The position numbers were made by a program, and so were the translations under genes. Shown here piece by piece: positions 1-6,981 of a DNA stretch of 7,919 nucleotides. This DNA is from Pseudomonadota bacterium. GTDB lineage: Bacteria > Pseudomonadota > Alphaproteobacteria > Reyranellales > Reyranellaceae. The notes below the pieces were generated by a model that saw only the letters and a list, made by a program, of their open reading frames with translations, had not been told where the DNA came from and made no database searches. The stretch spans positions 1-7,919 of the forward strand of contig JAEZHS010000491.1 of the NCBI GenBank assembly GCA_023436825.1, written 5' to 3'. How positions within the stretch are numbered: position 1 is the first letter of the stretch; each line of letters begins with the position of its first letter.

Positions 1-719
1 CGGTCGGCCTCAGCGGTTCCAATTACTGGGTCGGCGCCACCGGCGCCAACGGCCGCGCCACCGGCGTGCATTTCGGCCTCTACGGCCAGCACGACTGGCA
101 GGGCTTCTACGTCAACGCCGCGCTGGCCTACAGCCGCTTCGACGGCAGCGCCATCCGGCCGATCAACGGCATTGGCACGACGGAGACGGCGAAGTCGTCG
201 GCGATCTCCAGCCAGCTCGGCGGCCGCGTCGAAGTCGGCCGGCCCTTCGAGGTGGCCGAGATCACCGGTGGCACGCTCGGGCTCACGCCGTTCGTCGCCC
301 TGCAGCCGGCGGCGCTGTGGACCCCCGGCATCACCGAATCGAGCGTGACCGCGACCGGAGCGCCGGGTGTGTTCGCTCTCACCTACCAGCCGCAGGCCAC
401 GACCTCGCTGCCGATGTTCCTGGGCGTGCAGCTCGACGCCAGGACCGAGATCAATTCACGGCCGCTGACCGGCTGGCTGCGCGCCTCCTGGGTGCACGAG
501 TTCCTGGCCGACCGCAGCGTCACGGCGGGCTTCCAGGTGCTGCCAGGCAGCATCTTCACCGTCGACGGTGCGCGCGCAGCCAGCGACGCGGCGCGTTTCG
601 ACTTCGGCGCCAACTATGCCGTCGGCAGCCAAACCTCGCTGTTCGCCAACGGCAATGTCGAGCTGTCCAACCGCGGGCAGAGCCTTGCCGGGACGATCGG
701 ACTGCGCATCGCGTGGTGA
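1..719 (+). CDS. Autotransporter, C-terminal beta-barrel only (5' end outside window)
   Basis: This is the 3' part of a type Va autotransporter gene. The reading frame is open from the window edge (first full codon at 3) and gives 238 residues before the TGA at 717-719. The visible protein begins 'VGLSGSNYWVGATGANG', which aligns about 50 residues into the barrel of the two downstream genes. The passenger, linker and first strands are therefore missing because of the window, not because of a mutation. Alternating beta strands, the core 'WVHEFLADRSVTAGFQVLPG' and the end 'GTIGLRIAW' with a terminal Trp fit the autotransporter beta-domain (Pfam PF03797). In this family the barrel inserts in the outer membrane through the BAM complex and exports the passenger. 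The GTG at 66 is internal to the barrel and is not a start. Parts resemble the gene at 813 and other parts the gene at 4044. The stop lies 93 bases before the next start, so co-transcription is possible. Confidence 0.93.
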   Translation, partial: VGLSGSNYWVGATGANGRATGVHFGLYGQHDWQGFYVNAALAYSRFDGSAIRPINGIGTTETAKSSAISSQLGGRVEVGRPFEVAEITGGTLGLTPFVALQPAALWTPGITESSVTATGAPGVFALTYQPQATTSLPMFLGVQLDARTEINSRPLTGWLRASWVHEFLADRSVTAGFQVLPGSIFTVDGARAASDAARFDFGANYAVGSQTSLFANGNVELSNRGQSLAGTIGLRIAW

Positions 720-740
720 CGCGAAAGTTCCCCAGCACTT

Positions 741-796
741 CCCGTACCGTCTTCCGTTACAGTGACAAGCGAAGAAGAAGCCCGAACGGGTACGGG
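741..796 (+). promoter_or_regulatory. Inverted repeat in the leader of the second autotransporter
   Basis: CCCGTACC at 741-748 is perfectly complementary to GGTACGGG at 789-796, with 40 bases between. The right arm ends one base before the GGGGGAG ribosome binding site at 798-804. A smaller hairpin, CCCG-AA-CGGG (781-790), shares bases with the right arm, so two folds compete. The location suggests a leader structure that could limit ribosome access, or an operator dyad. No U-tract follows, so it does not look like a standard intrinsic terminator for the upstream gene. Confidence 0.35.
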
Positions 797-797
797 C

Positions 798-804
798 GGG
801 GGAG
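798..804 (+). promoter_or_regulatory. Ribosome binding site for the 813 autotransporter
   Basis: GGGGGAG lies 8 bases before the ATG at 813. This supports that ATG as the start, and the encoded N-terminus is a good signal peptide. The same GGGGGAG string precedes the paralogue at 4044. Confidence 0.7.
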
Positions 805-812
805 CAGCGTAG

Positions 813-3689
813 ATGGTCATCGGCATCGGCGGGATTCGCGCAGCGGTCTGGCTGACCGCACCGCTTTTGTGTTCGGTCTCGACCGCAGCGCTCGCACAGG
901 CGCTCAATTTCACCACCTTCGCCTATCCCGGCAGCGGGGTGACGACGGTCACCGGCATCCGCGGCGACGTCATGACCGGCAACTACTCGATCACCGGCAC
1001 CAGCAACACCGGCGGGCTGCTGTTCAATCCCTCGTTCGGCAACATGCAGCCGTACATCACGGCGACCGCCAACGGCTCGAACATCCCCGGCGCCACCTCG
1101 AGCACGCCCTACGGGCCGAGCTTCGGCTCGGCCACCGGCATCCTGCGCGTCGCCGGCAGCTACAAGACGACGGCATCGGGCGCCTACGATCTCGGCTATC
1201 TCAATGACGGCGCGGGCGCGCCGGGGCAGCAGCTCACCACGCTGATCGCGCCGGGCAGCACCTTGAACACCATCGCCCACAGCAACTTCGGCAACCAGGT
1301 GGTCGGCAACTTCGACGAGCGCCTCGCGACCGGCAACGCCTTCCTCTACAACATCCCGGCCGGCACCTTCACCACCATCAACCGGCCGGGCTCGGTCAGC
1401 ACGACGGCCTACGGCGTCTACGGCAACCGCATCGCCGGCGGCGCGACCGATCCGGGACCGGGCGGCGCCACCCACGCCTACATCTTCAACCAGGGCACCG
1501 GCACCTTCGCGCTGTACGACGCGCCGGGCCCGACGCTCGTCACCCATTTCGAGGGCATCACCGGCGGCGGCCGCTCCAACACCTACAATCTCGTCGCCGA
1601 TTCGGTCGACATCAACGGCGTGGTCCATGCCTGGGCGGTGCATGTCGACGAAACCGGCACTGCCACCTGGACGGAGGTCGCCGTGCCAGGCGCCAGCGTC
1701 ACCTCGGCCAACTCGGTCTACGGCAACACGGTGATCGGCGTGTACGTGCTGAACGGCGTCACCACCGCCTACGTCACCACCATCCCCGGCGCCTTCTACA
1801 ATCCCATCACCAACAACGGCGCCCTGTCCTCCGCGGCCGCCGGCGCCGTCGTGCTGTCGGGCGTCGAGGGCGACGACATCGTCAACAACGGCACCGTCAC
1901 CGCCACGGGAGCGGGCGCGGTCGGCATCAACCCCAACACCTACGGCGTCGTCACCAACAACGGCACGGTCGGCGTCACCGGCGCCGGCAGCAGCGCGGTG
2001 ATGATGAGCGGCAGCTTCAGCTCGCTCCTGAACTACGGCACGATCAGCGCCGCGCCCGGCAGTGTCGCCATCCAGGCCGATGCGACGGCTTCCGGCACCA
2101 TCGTGGTCAACAATGGCGTCATCAACGGCCAGGTCGTGGTCAATGCCGGGCCGTTCGTGCGCTTCGAGAACAGCGGTTGGATGGGCATCAGTGCGGCCGG
2201 CGCCGGCATCACCCATCAGATCAGCGGCACCTTCGTCCAGACCTCGGCCGGCACGCTGTCGTTCCGCGTCGCGCCCAACGGCATTTCCGATTCGCTGCAG
2301 GTCAACGGCGTGGCGCGGCTCGCCGGCACGGCCCAGGCGGTGTTCCAGCCCGGCACTTTTAGCCGCAGCAGCTACACGCTGCTCACCGCGACGGGTGGAC
2401 TGACCGGCACCTTCGGCTCACTCGCGACACAGAACCTGCCGGCCTTCCTGTCGGCCAACCTGGGCTATAGCGCCAACAGCGTGACGCTCAGCCTGCAGTC
2501 GAACATGGCGCAGCTTCCCGGCATCACCGGCAACCAGTCGGCGGTCGCCAACGTGCTCGACAATGCCTTCAACTCGGGCGGCGGGTTGAATTCGGTGTCG
2601 GGACTCTATGGATTGTCGGCCGGCCAGATCGGCCAGGCGCTGACCGTCCTGTCGGGCAGCAACGCCAGCGTCGGCATCTCCTCGTCGGTGATGGCTGGTG
2701 GCCAGTTCGCCTCGCTGCTGTCGAACCGGGCGGCGACGCGCCAGCAGGGCGCCCCGCAGCAGTCGGCGGAGCTCGCTGCCGGCTGCCGCAAGAGCGACGC
2801 GCAGGCCTGCGATCCCGCTGCCAACTGGAGCGCCTGGGGCAACGGCTTCGGCGGCCAGCAGTGGCTCAATGCCGATGCCGGCACGGCGGCGCCCGCCGCG
2901 CAGTCGGGCATCCTGGGCGGCGCGGTCGGCGGCGACTATCGCGTCGGCCCCGGCACGCTGCTGGGCATCGCCGTGGGCCTCAGCGATTCGAGCTACTGGG
3001 TGGGGGCCACCGGCGCCAACGGCCGCGCCACCGGCTTCCATGTCGGCCTCTACGGCGTGCAGGAGTGGGAGGGCTTCTATCTCAACGCCGCCGCCGCCTA
3101 CAGCCGCTTCGACGGCAATGCCACGCGCGTCATCGCCGGCATCGGCACGACCGAAACGGCCAAGTCCAACGCGATCGCCAACCAGATCGCCGGACGCGTC
3201 GAGATCGGCCGACCGTTCGTGCTCAATCCCGACGAGCCCAGCCGCTACAGCGTCACGCCCTTCGCCGCCCTGCAGCCGGTCCAGCTGTGGACGCCGGGCT
3301 ACACCGAATCGAGCGTGACGGCGTCGGGAGCGCCCGGCGCGTTCGCGCTCTCCTACCAGCCGCAGAGCACGACATCGCTGCCGCTGTTCCTCGGCGCGCA
3401 GTTCGATGCGGCGACGGAGATCAAGTCGCGGCCGGTCTCGGCGTGGGCGCGCGCCGCCTGGGTGCACGAGTTCCTGACCGACCGCAGCGTCACGGCGGGC
3501 TTCACCGTCCTGCCCGGCGCCACCTTCACCGTCGACGGCGCCAAGGCCGCCTACAACGCCGCGCGCTTCGACATGGGCGTGAAGTACGCCGTGGGCGAGC
3601 AGACCTTCCTGTACGCCAACGGCGGCGCCGAGCTCTCGAACCGCGGCCAGACCATCGGCGGCACGATCGGCCTGCGGCTCGTGTGGTAG
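813..3689 (+). CDS. Autotransporter with blade-repeat and beta-helix passenger, 958 aa
   Basis: Predicted type Va secreted surface protein. Residues 1-28 form a Sec signal peptide with a hydrophobic core and an 'AALA|QA' cleavage site. Residues about 41-328 hold five degenerate repeats of the form 'G..GN.i.G.y...a.lyn..tGtft....PGa', clearest from 149, 195, 241 and 295; they resemble HAF-type or propeller blades. Residues about 328-450 are Gly/Asn/Thr-rich ('NNGTVGVTGAG'), as in autotransporter beta-helices. A conserved junction starts at N453 (NSGWMGISAAG), and a DSLQVNG block near 493-499 looks like the pertactin-type autochaperone region. A helical linker (574 to about 646) and the only mature-protein cysteines, C658 and C666, precede the barrel (about 672-958), which ends 'GLRLVW'. 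The family assignment is firm. The passenger's function and ligand are unknown; I see no protease or lipase triad. The length is ordinary for the family. Confidence 0.95.
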   Translation: MVIGIGGIRAAVWLTAPLLCSVSTAALAQALNFTTFAYPGSGVTTVTGIRGDVMTGNYSITGTSNTGGLLFNPSFGNMQPYITATANGSNIPGATSSTPYGPSFGSATGILRVAGSYKTTASGAYDLGYLNDGAGAPGQQLTTLIAPGSTLNTIAHSNFGNQVVGNFDERLATGNAFLYNIPAGTFTTINRPGSVSTTAYGVYGNRIAGGATDPGPGGATHAYIFNQGTGTFALYDAPGPTLVTHFEGITGGGRSNTYNLVADSVDINGVVHAWAVHVDETGTATWTEVAVPGASVTSANSVYGNTVIGVYVLNGVTTAYVTTIPGAFYNPITNNGALSSAAAGAVVLSGVEGDDIVNNGTVTATGAGAVGINPNTYGVVTNNGTVGVTGAGSSAVMMSGSFSSLLNYGTISAAPGSVAIQADATASGTIVVNNGVINGQVVVNAGPFVRFENSGWMGISAAGAGITHQISGTFVQTSAGTLSFRVAPNGISDSLQVNGVARLAGTAQAVFQPGTFSRSSYTLLTATGGLTGTFGSLATQNLPAFLSANLGYSANSVTLSLQSNMAQLPGITGNQSAVANVLDNAFNSGGGLNSVSGLYGLSAGQIGQALTVLSGSNASVGISSSVMAGGQFASLLSNRAATRQQGAPQQSAELAAGCRKSDAQACDPAANWSAWGNGFGGQQWLNADAGTAAPAAQSGILGGAVGGDYRVGPGTLLGIAVGLSDSSYWVGATGANGRATGFHVGLYGVQEWEGFYLNAAAAYSRFDGNATRVIAGIGTTETAKSNAIANQIAGRVEIGRPFVLNPDEPSRYSVTPFAALQPVQLWTPGYTESSVTASGAPGAFALSYQPQSTTSLPLFLGAQFDAATEIKSRPVSAWARAAWVHEFLTDRSVTAGFTVLPGATFTVDGAKAAYNAARFDMGVKYAVGEQTFLYANGGAELSNRGQTIGGTIGLRLVW

Positions 3690-3707
3690 CGACGCGTCGA
3701 TCGCGGA

Positions 3708-3756
3708 ACTGCAATTTCAAATCCGCGCACTGCAAGCAACTCGGGATAGTTGCAGT
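3708..3756. repeat. Three ACTGCAA boxes spaced exactly 21 bases apart
   Basis: ACTGCAA occurs at 3708-3714 and 3729-3735, and its reverse complement TTGCAGT at 3750-3756. The starts are 21 bases apart each time, about two turns of B-DNA, so all three would face the same side of the helix. The second and third boxes form an inverted pair. Nested between and into them, GCAACT (3736-3741) and AGTTGC (3748-3753) form a 6-bp stem with loop CGGGAT. The arrangement is typical of operator sites for a dimeric or cooperative regulator. The protein that would bind is unknown. Confidence 0.45.
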
Positions 3757-3877
3757 CAGTCACCGGCATCAACGCGTCAAGCCGCGCGCACGACCGACAA
3801 AGCGCAAGCGCTGCGCACGTTTCCCCATCTGAAGCGGCAGCATCCATGCTAGGATGACTCTCGGGGAGAGAGCCGCA

Positions 3878-3907
3878 GTGTACGGGACGGCGTTTACTGT
3901 CGGTTAA
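3878..3907 (+). CDS. Possible 9-codon leader ORF
   Basis: A GTG at 3878 opens a 9-residue frame (VYGTAFTVG) ending at TAA 3905-3907. A purine-rich GGGGAGAGAG at 3863-3872 sits 5 bases before the GTG, a good Shine-Dalgarno position and better than that of many real genes here. The TAA is directly followed by an ATG at 3908. There is no run of regulatory codons of the kind used in attenuation, and a frame this short can arise by chance. Confidence 0.15.
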   Translation: MYGTAFTVG

Positions 3908-4018
3908 ATGGCCGGCATCGAGAATATCCAGGACACGGAAAGCATCGCGCCGCGCTCGACGTTGTTCGTCGGCGTGGAAGCGGCCGTTGCTGCGCGACCT
4001 CACCCCGAGCGTTCTTAG
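3908..4018 (+). CDS. Possible 36-residue small ORF
   Basis: ATG at 3908 to TAG at 4016-4018 encodes 36 residues beginning MAGIENIQDTES. It has no ribosome binding site of its own, but it starts right after the stop of the 9-codon frame (TAAATG), which would allow coupled translation, and it ends 25 bases before the 4044 autotransporter. The peptide has no hydrophobic segment or recognisable motif. I do not recognise it and treat it as unproven. Confidence 0.15.
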   Translation: MAGIENIQDTESIAPRSTLFVGVEAAVAARPHPERS

Positions 4019-4033
4019 AGTCTGGACATCATC

Positions 4034-4040
4034 GGGGGAG
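4034..4040 (+). promoter_or_regulatory. Ribosome binding site deciding the 4044 start
   Basis: GGGGGAG ends 3 bases before the ATG at 4044. The spacing is tight, but the motif matches the one before the paralogue at 813. It decides the start against the upstream in-frame TTG at 3987, which has no such site and would place 19 charged and polar residues before the signal peptide. Confidence 0.6.
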
Positions 4041-4043
4041 ACG

Positions 4044-6875
4044 ATGAAGACAATCAAAGCGGCCCTGCTCGGCACCGTGTGCGCCGTGCCGGTTGTCGCC
4101 GTGTCGACGACGGCAGAGGCGCAGATCACCACTCAAGTGATCCAATACCAGAACGCCCAGACCACGGGCGCCACCGGCATCCGCGGCGACAACATGACCG
4201 CCAGCTACAATTTTACCGGCGGCACCGGCGGCCTGCTTTATCGCCTGTCGACCGGCACCTTCTCGCCGCTGCCGCAAGCGACGGCCAATGGCTCGAACTA
4301 TCCCGGCGCGATCAGCAGCCAGCCTTACGGGCCGACCTTCGGCGACCTGGGCGGGATCCTGAAAGTCACTGGGACCTTCATCCCGGCCACCGGCCAGCCC
4401 GACAGCAGCTTCATCTTCGACAGCGCCGGCGCACCGGGGCAGCAATACACGACGGTGAACGTGCCCGGCGCCATCAACACCATCGCCCATAGCCAGTTCG
4501 GCAACCAGGTCGTCGGCAACTTCAACACCACTACGCCGGCCGGCAGCGCCTTCATCTACAACGCGGCGACCAGCACCTTCACGACCTACACCAAGCCGGG
4601 CGCGGCGAGCACGTCGGCCTACGGCATCTGGGGCAACACCATCGCCGGCGGCTACACCGATCCTGGTCCCGGCGGCCTGGGCCACGGCTACCTATACAAC
4701 CAGACCACTGGCGTGTTCACGCAGTACGACGCGCCCGGTGCGAACATCGCCACGCACTTCGAGGGAATCACCGCCGGCGGCCGCGCCGGCGAGTTCAACC
4801 TGGTAGCGAATTCGATCGACGTGGGCGGTGGCTTGCATACCTGGGCGGTGCATGTCGATGCGGCAGGCATCGCCACCTGGACCGAGGTCACCGTGCCCGG
4901 AGGGACAAACCCCACGGGCAACTCAGTCTACGCCGACAAGGTGATCGGCATCGTCACGTTCGGCAGCACCGTCAAGGCCTACATCGCCACCATGGCCGGC
5001 TTCTACAATCCGGTGACCAATGCCGGAACGCTGGTCGCCAACACCAATGGCGCCACGGCCATTTCGGCGACCAACGGCGACGACGTGCTCAACACCGGCA
5101 CCATCGTGGCGAGCGCGCCCAACAGCACGGGCATCGCCTCGGGCACCTTCGGCGTGGTCCAGAACCGTGGCACCGTCATCGCGAGCGGCGCCGGATCCAC
5201 GGCGGTGCAGATCAACGGCAACCTCGGCTCGTTCATCAATACCGGCCTGCTGGGCGCGACCAGCGGCGCGATTGCGCTGGGGACCGGTGCAACCGCACTC
5301 TCCCCGACGATCGTCAATGCCGGCATCATCGACGGCCAGGTCGTGGTCAATGCCGGGCAGTACACGCGCTTCCAGAACAGCGGCTGGATGGGCATCAGCG
5401 CCGCGGGTTCGGGCGTCACCCACACGACCAGCGGCGTGTTCGCCCAGACCTCGACCGGCACCCTGGCGCTGCGTGTCGGCCCGACGACATCGGACAGCCT
5501 GCAAGTCAATGGGGCAGCGCGCCTGAACGGCACGGCGCTGGCGAACTTCCAGCCGGGCGCGCTGGGCAACAGCTACACCCTGGTCTCGGCGACCGGCGGC
5601 TACACCGGCACGTTCAGCACGCTTGCGACGCAGAACCTGCCCGGCTTCCTCAGCGCCAGCCTGAGCTACGGGACGAACGTGACGCTCAATCTCACGTCGG
5701 GCTTCGCCAACATCTCGGGCCTGGGCGGCGACCAGATCTCGGTCGGCCGCGCGCTCGACAGCACCTTCAACGCCGGCGGCGGGCTCGGCGCCATGCCGGC
5801 GCTGTTCAATCTGCCGTCGAGCCAGATCCCGTCGGCGCTGTCCCAGCTCGCGGGCGACAGCGCCAGCCTCAGCCAGACCTCGGCCTTCGCCGCCGGCGCG
5901 CAGTTCACCAACCTGATGTCCGGCCGCTCCGCCACGCGGCGCGCCGAGGAGCTGGCGCAAGCGCCTTGCACGGCCAAGGCCGAAGCAAACGCCTGCGAGC
6001 CGCCCTCGGACTGGGCCGTGTGGGCCAACGGCTTCGCCGGCACGCAGTGGCTCAACGCCGATTCAGTGACCGGGGCGCCGGCTTCGCAGGCCAGCGTCGC
6101 CGGTGGCGCGTTCGGCGCCGACTATCGCTTCGCGCCCAACGCGCTGGTCGGCCTCGCCGTCGGCCTCAGCGATTCCAACTACTGGATGCCGACCAGCAAC
6201 GCGACGGGGCGGGCGACCGGCACCCATGTCGGCCTCTACGGCGCGTACGACTGGTCGGGCTTCTATCTCAACGCCGCGATCGCCTACAGCCGCTTCGACG
6301 GCAATGCCACGCGCGTCGTCACCGGCATCGGCACGACCGAGACCGAAAGGTCGTCCGGCGTGTCCAGCCAGCTCGCCGGTCGCGTCGAGTTCGGGCGGCC
6401 GTTCAACATCAGCGAGGTGACCGGCGGCCAGGTCGCGGTCACGCCGTTCGTCGCCCTGCAGCCGGCCCAGCTCTGGACGCCCGGCATGACCGAGACCAGC
6501 TCGGCGCAGAACGGCGGCAGCGGCGTGTTCGGCCTCACCTACCACCCGCAGGCCACGACCTCGCTGCCCTCGTTTCTGGGGGCGCAGGTCGATGCCCAGA
6601 CCCAGGTCAGCGGCCGGCCGCTCAATGCCTGGGTGCGTGCGTCGTGGGTGCACGAGTTCCTGACCGACCGCAGCGTGACGGCGGGCTTCCAGGTGCTGCC
6701 CGGCACCAGCTTCACCGTCGACGGCGCGCGCGCCGCCAGCGATGCCGCGCGCATCGACATGGGCGTGAAGTACATGCTCGGCAGCCAGACCTCGCTGTTC
6801 GCCAACGGCAATGTCGAGCTGTCGGGCCGCGGCCAGAGCCTGGCGGGCACGATCGGGCTCAGGTTCATGTGGTGA
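4044..6875 (+). CDS. Autotransporter paralogue with blade-repeat and beta-helix passenger, 943 aa
   Basis: Full-length paralogue of the gene at 813 with the same domain order. The start at 4044 gives a classic signal peptide (MKTIKAALLGTV..., cleavage 'AEA|Q' after residue 26). Blade-like repeats fill residues about 38-320, including 'NTIAHSQFGNQVVGNF' and 'IAGGYTDPGPGG', both nearly shared with the paralogue. A short beta-helix region follows from F320 to about 440, then the junction NSGWMGISAAG from N445, a helical linker (about 563-632), the cysteines C642 and C651 and the barrel (657-943), ending 'GLRFMW'. The mature protein has no other cysteine. Export would be by Sec and then BAM-assisted insertion with the passenger on the cell surface. 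No enzymatic motif is visible, so binding, adhesion or shielding roles are possible but unproven. It is followed 106 bases later by a LuxR-type regulator on the same strand. Confidence 0.95.
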   Translation: MKTIKAALLGTVCAVPVVAVSTTAEAQITTQVIQYQNAQTTGATGIRGDNMTASYNFTGGTGGLLYRLSTGTFSPLPQATANGSNYPGAISSQPYGPTFGDLGGILKVTGTFIPATGQPDSSFIFDSAGAPGQQYTTVNVPGAINTIAHSQFGNQVVGNFNTTTPAGSAFIYNAATSTFTTYTKPGAASTSAYGIWGNTIAGGYTDPGPGGLGHGYLYNQTTGVFTQYDAPGANIATHFEGITAGGRAGEFNLVANSIDVGGGLHTWAVHVDAAGIATWTEVTVPGGTNPTGNSVYADKVIGIVTFGSTVKAYIATMAGFYNPVTNAGTLVANTNGATAISATNGDDVLNTGTIVASAPNSTGIASGTFGVVQNRGTVIASGAGSTAVQINGNLGSFINTGLLGATSGAIALGTGATALSPTIVNAGIIDGQVVVNAGQYTRFQNSGWMGISAAGSGVTHTTSGVFAQTSTGTLALRVGPTTSDSLQVNGAARLNGTALANFQPGALGNSYTLVSATGGYTGTFSTLATQNLPGFLSASLSYGTNVTLNLTSGFANISGLGGDQISVGRALDSTFNAGGGLGAMPALFNLPSSQIPSALSQLAGDSASLSQTSAFAAGAQFTNLMSGRSATRRAEELAQAPCTAKAEANACEPPSDWAVWANGFAGTQWLNADSVTGAPASQASVAGGAFGADYRFAPNALVGLAVGLSDSNYWMPTSNATGRATGTHVGLYGAYDWSGFYLNAAIAYSRFDGNATRVVTGIGTTETERSSGVSSQLAGRVEFGRPFNISEVTGGQVAVTPFVALQPAQLWTPGMTETSSAQNGGSGVFGLTYHPQATTSLPSFLGAQVDAQTQVSGRPLNAWVRASWVHEFLTDRSVTAGFQVLPGTSFTVDGARAASDAARIDMGVKYMLGSQTSLFANGNVELSGRGQSLAGTIGLRFMW

Positions 6876-6981
6876 TCTTGCTATTCGACAAGCCGGCATT
6901 TCGAGGCGGTCTGGGTAGTACTCCGTCACCAAGTCTCTGGTAGCGAGGAACCAAGCACGCCCTCGGCCCGTTAGAGCGGTC

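Larger units (their letters stand above)
3690..4043. other. 354-base intergenic region with structured and repeated DNA
   Basis: There is no convincing protein gene here. From left to right it holds a hairpin with stem CGCGGA (3702-3707) / TCCGCG (3722-3727), the ACTGCAA cluster (3708-3756), a small dyad GCGCA-AGCGC-TGCGC (3802-3816), CATCC/GGATG (3841-3856) and CTCTC-GGG-GAGAG (3858-3870), then two tiny candidate ORFs. I found no clear sigma-70 -35/-10 pair. TAGGAT at 3850-3855 could be a -10 element but lacks a matching -35. This spacer is almost four times longer than the one before the 813 gene, so a promoter for the 4044 gene probably lies here. Confidence 0.5.

Noticed and set aside
456..2216. 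A 586-residue open frame on the minus strand, with similar long antisense frames at 2418-3467, 4923-5960 and 6063-7157
   Set aside because: They mirror the strongly GC-biased codons of the autotransporter genes, encode Arg/Ala/Gly/Asp-rich sequence with no domain, and recur at matching places in each paralogue, as expected of shadow frames.
3802..3816. GCGCA-AGCGC-TGCGC hairpin as a terminator of the 813 gene
   Set aside because: The stem is only 5 bp and the following sequence has just three T's before a C-run, too weak to call.
3987..4043. Extended start of the second full autotransporter at TTG 3987
   Set aside because: It would bury the signal peptide behind 19 polar residues and has no ribosome binding site, whereas 4044 has GGGGGAG just upstream and a normal signal peptide.
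6876..6981. Possible terminator between the 4044 gene and the regulator
   Set aside because: Only short dyads such as ACCA/TGGT (around 6928-6941) are present, with no stable stem and no U-tract.
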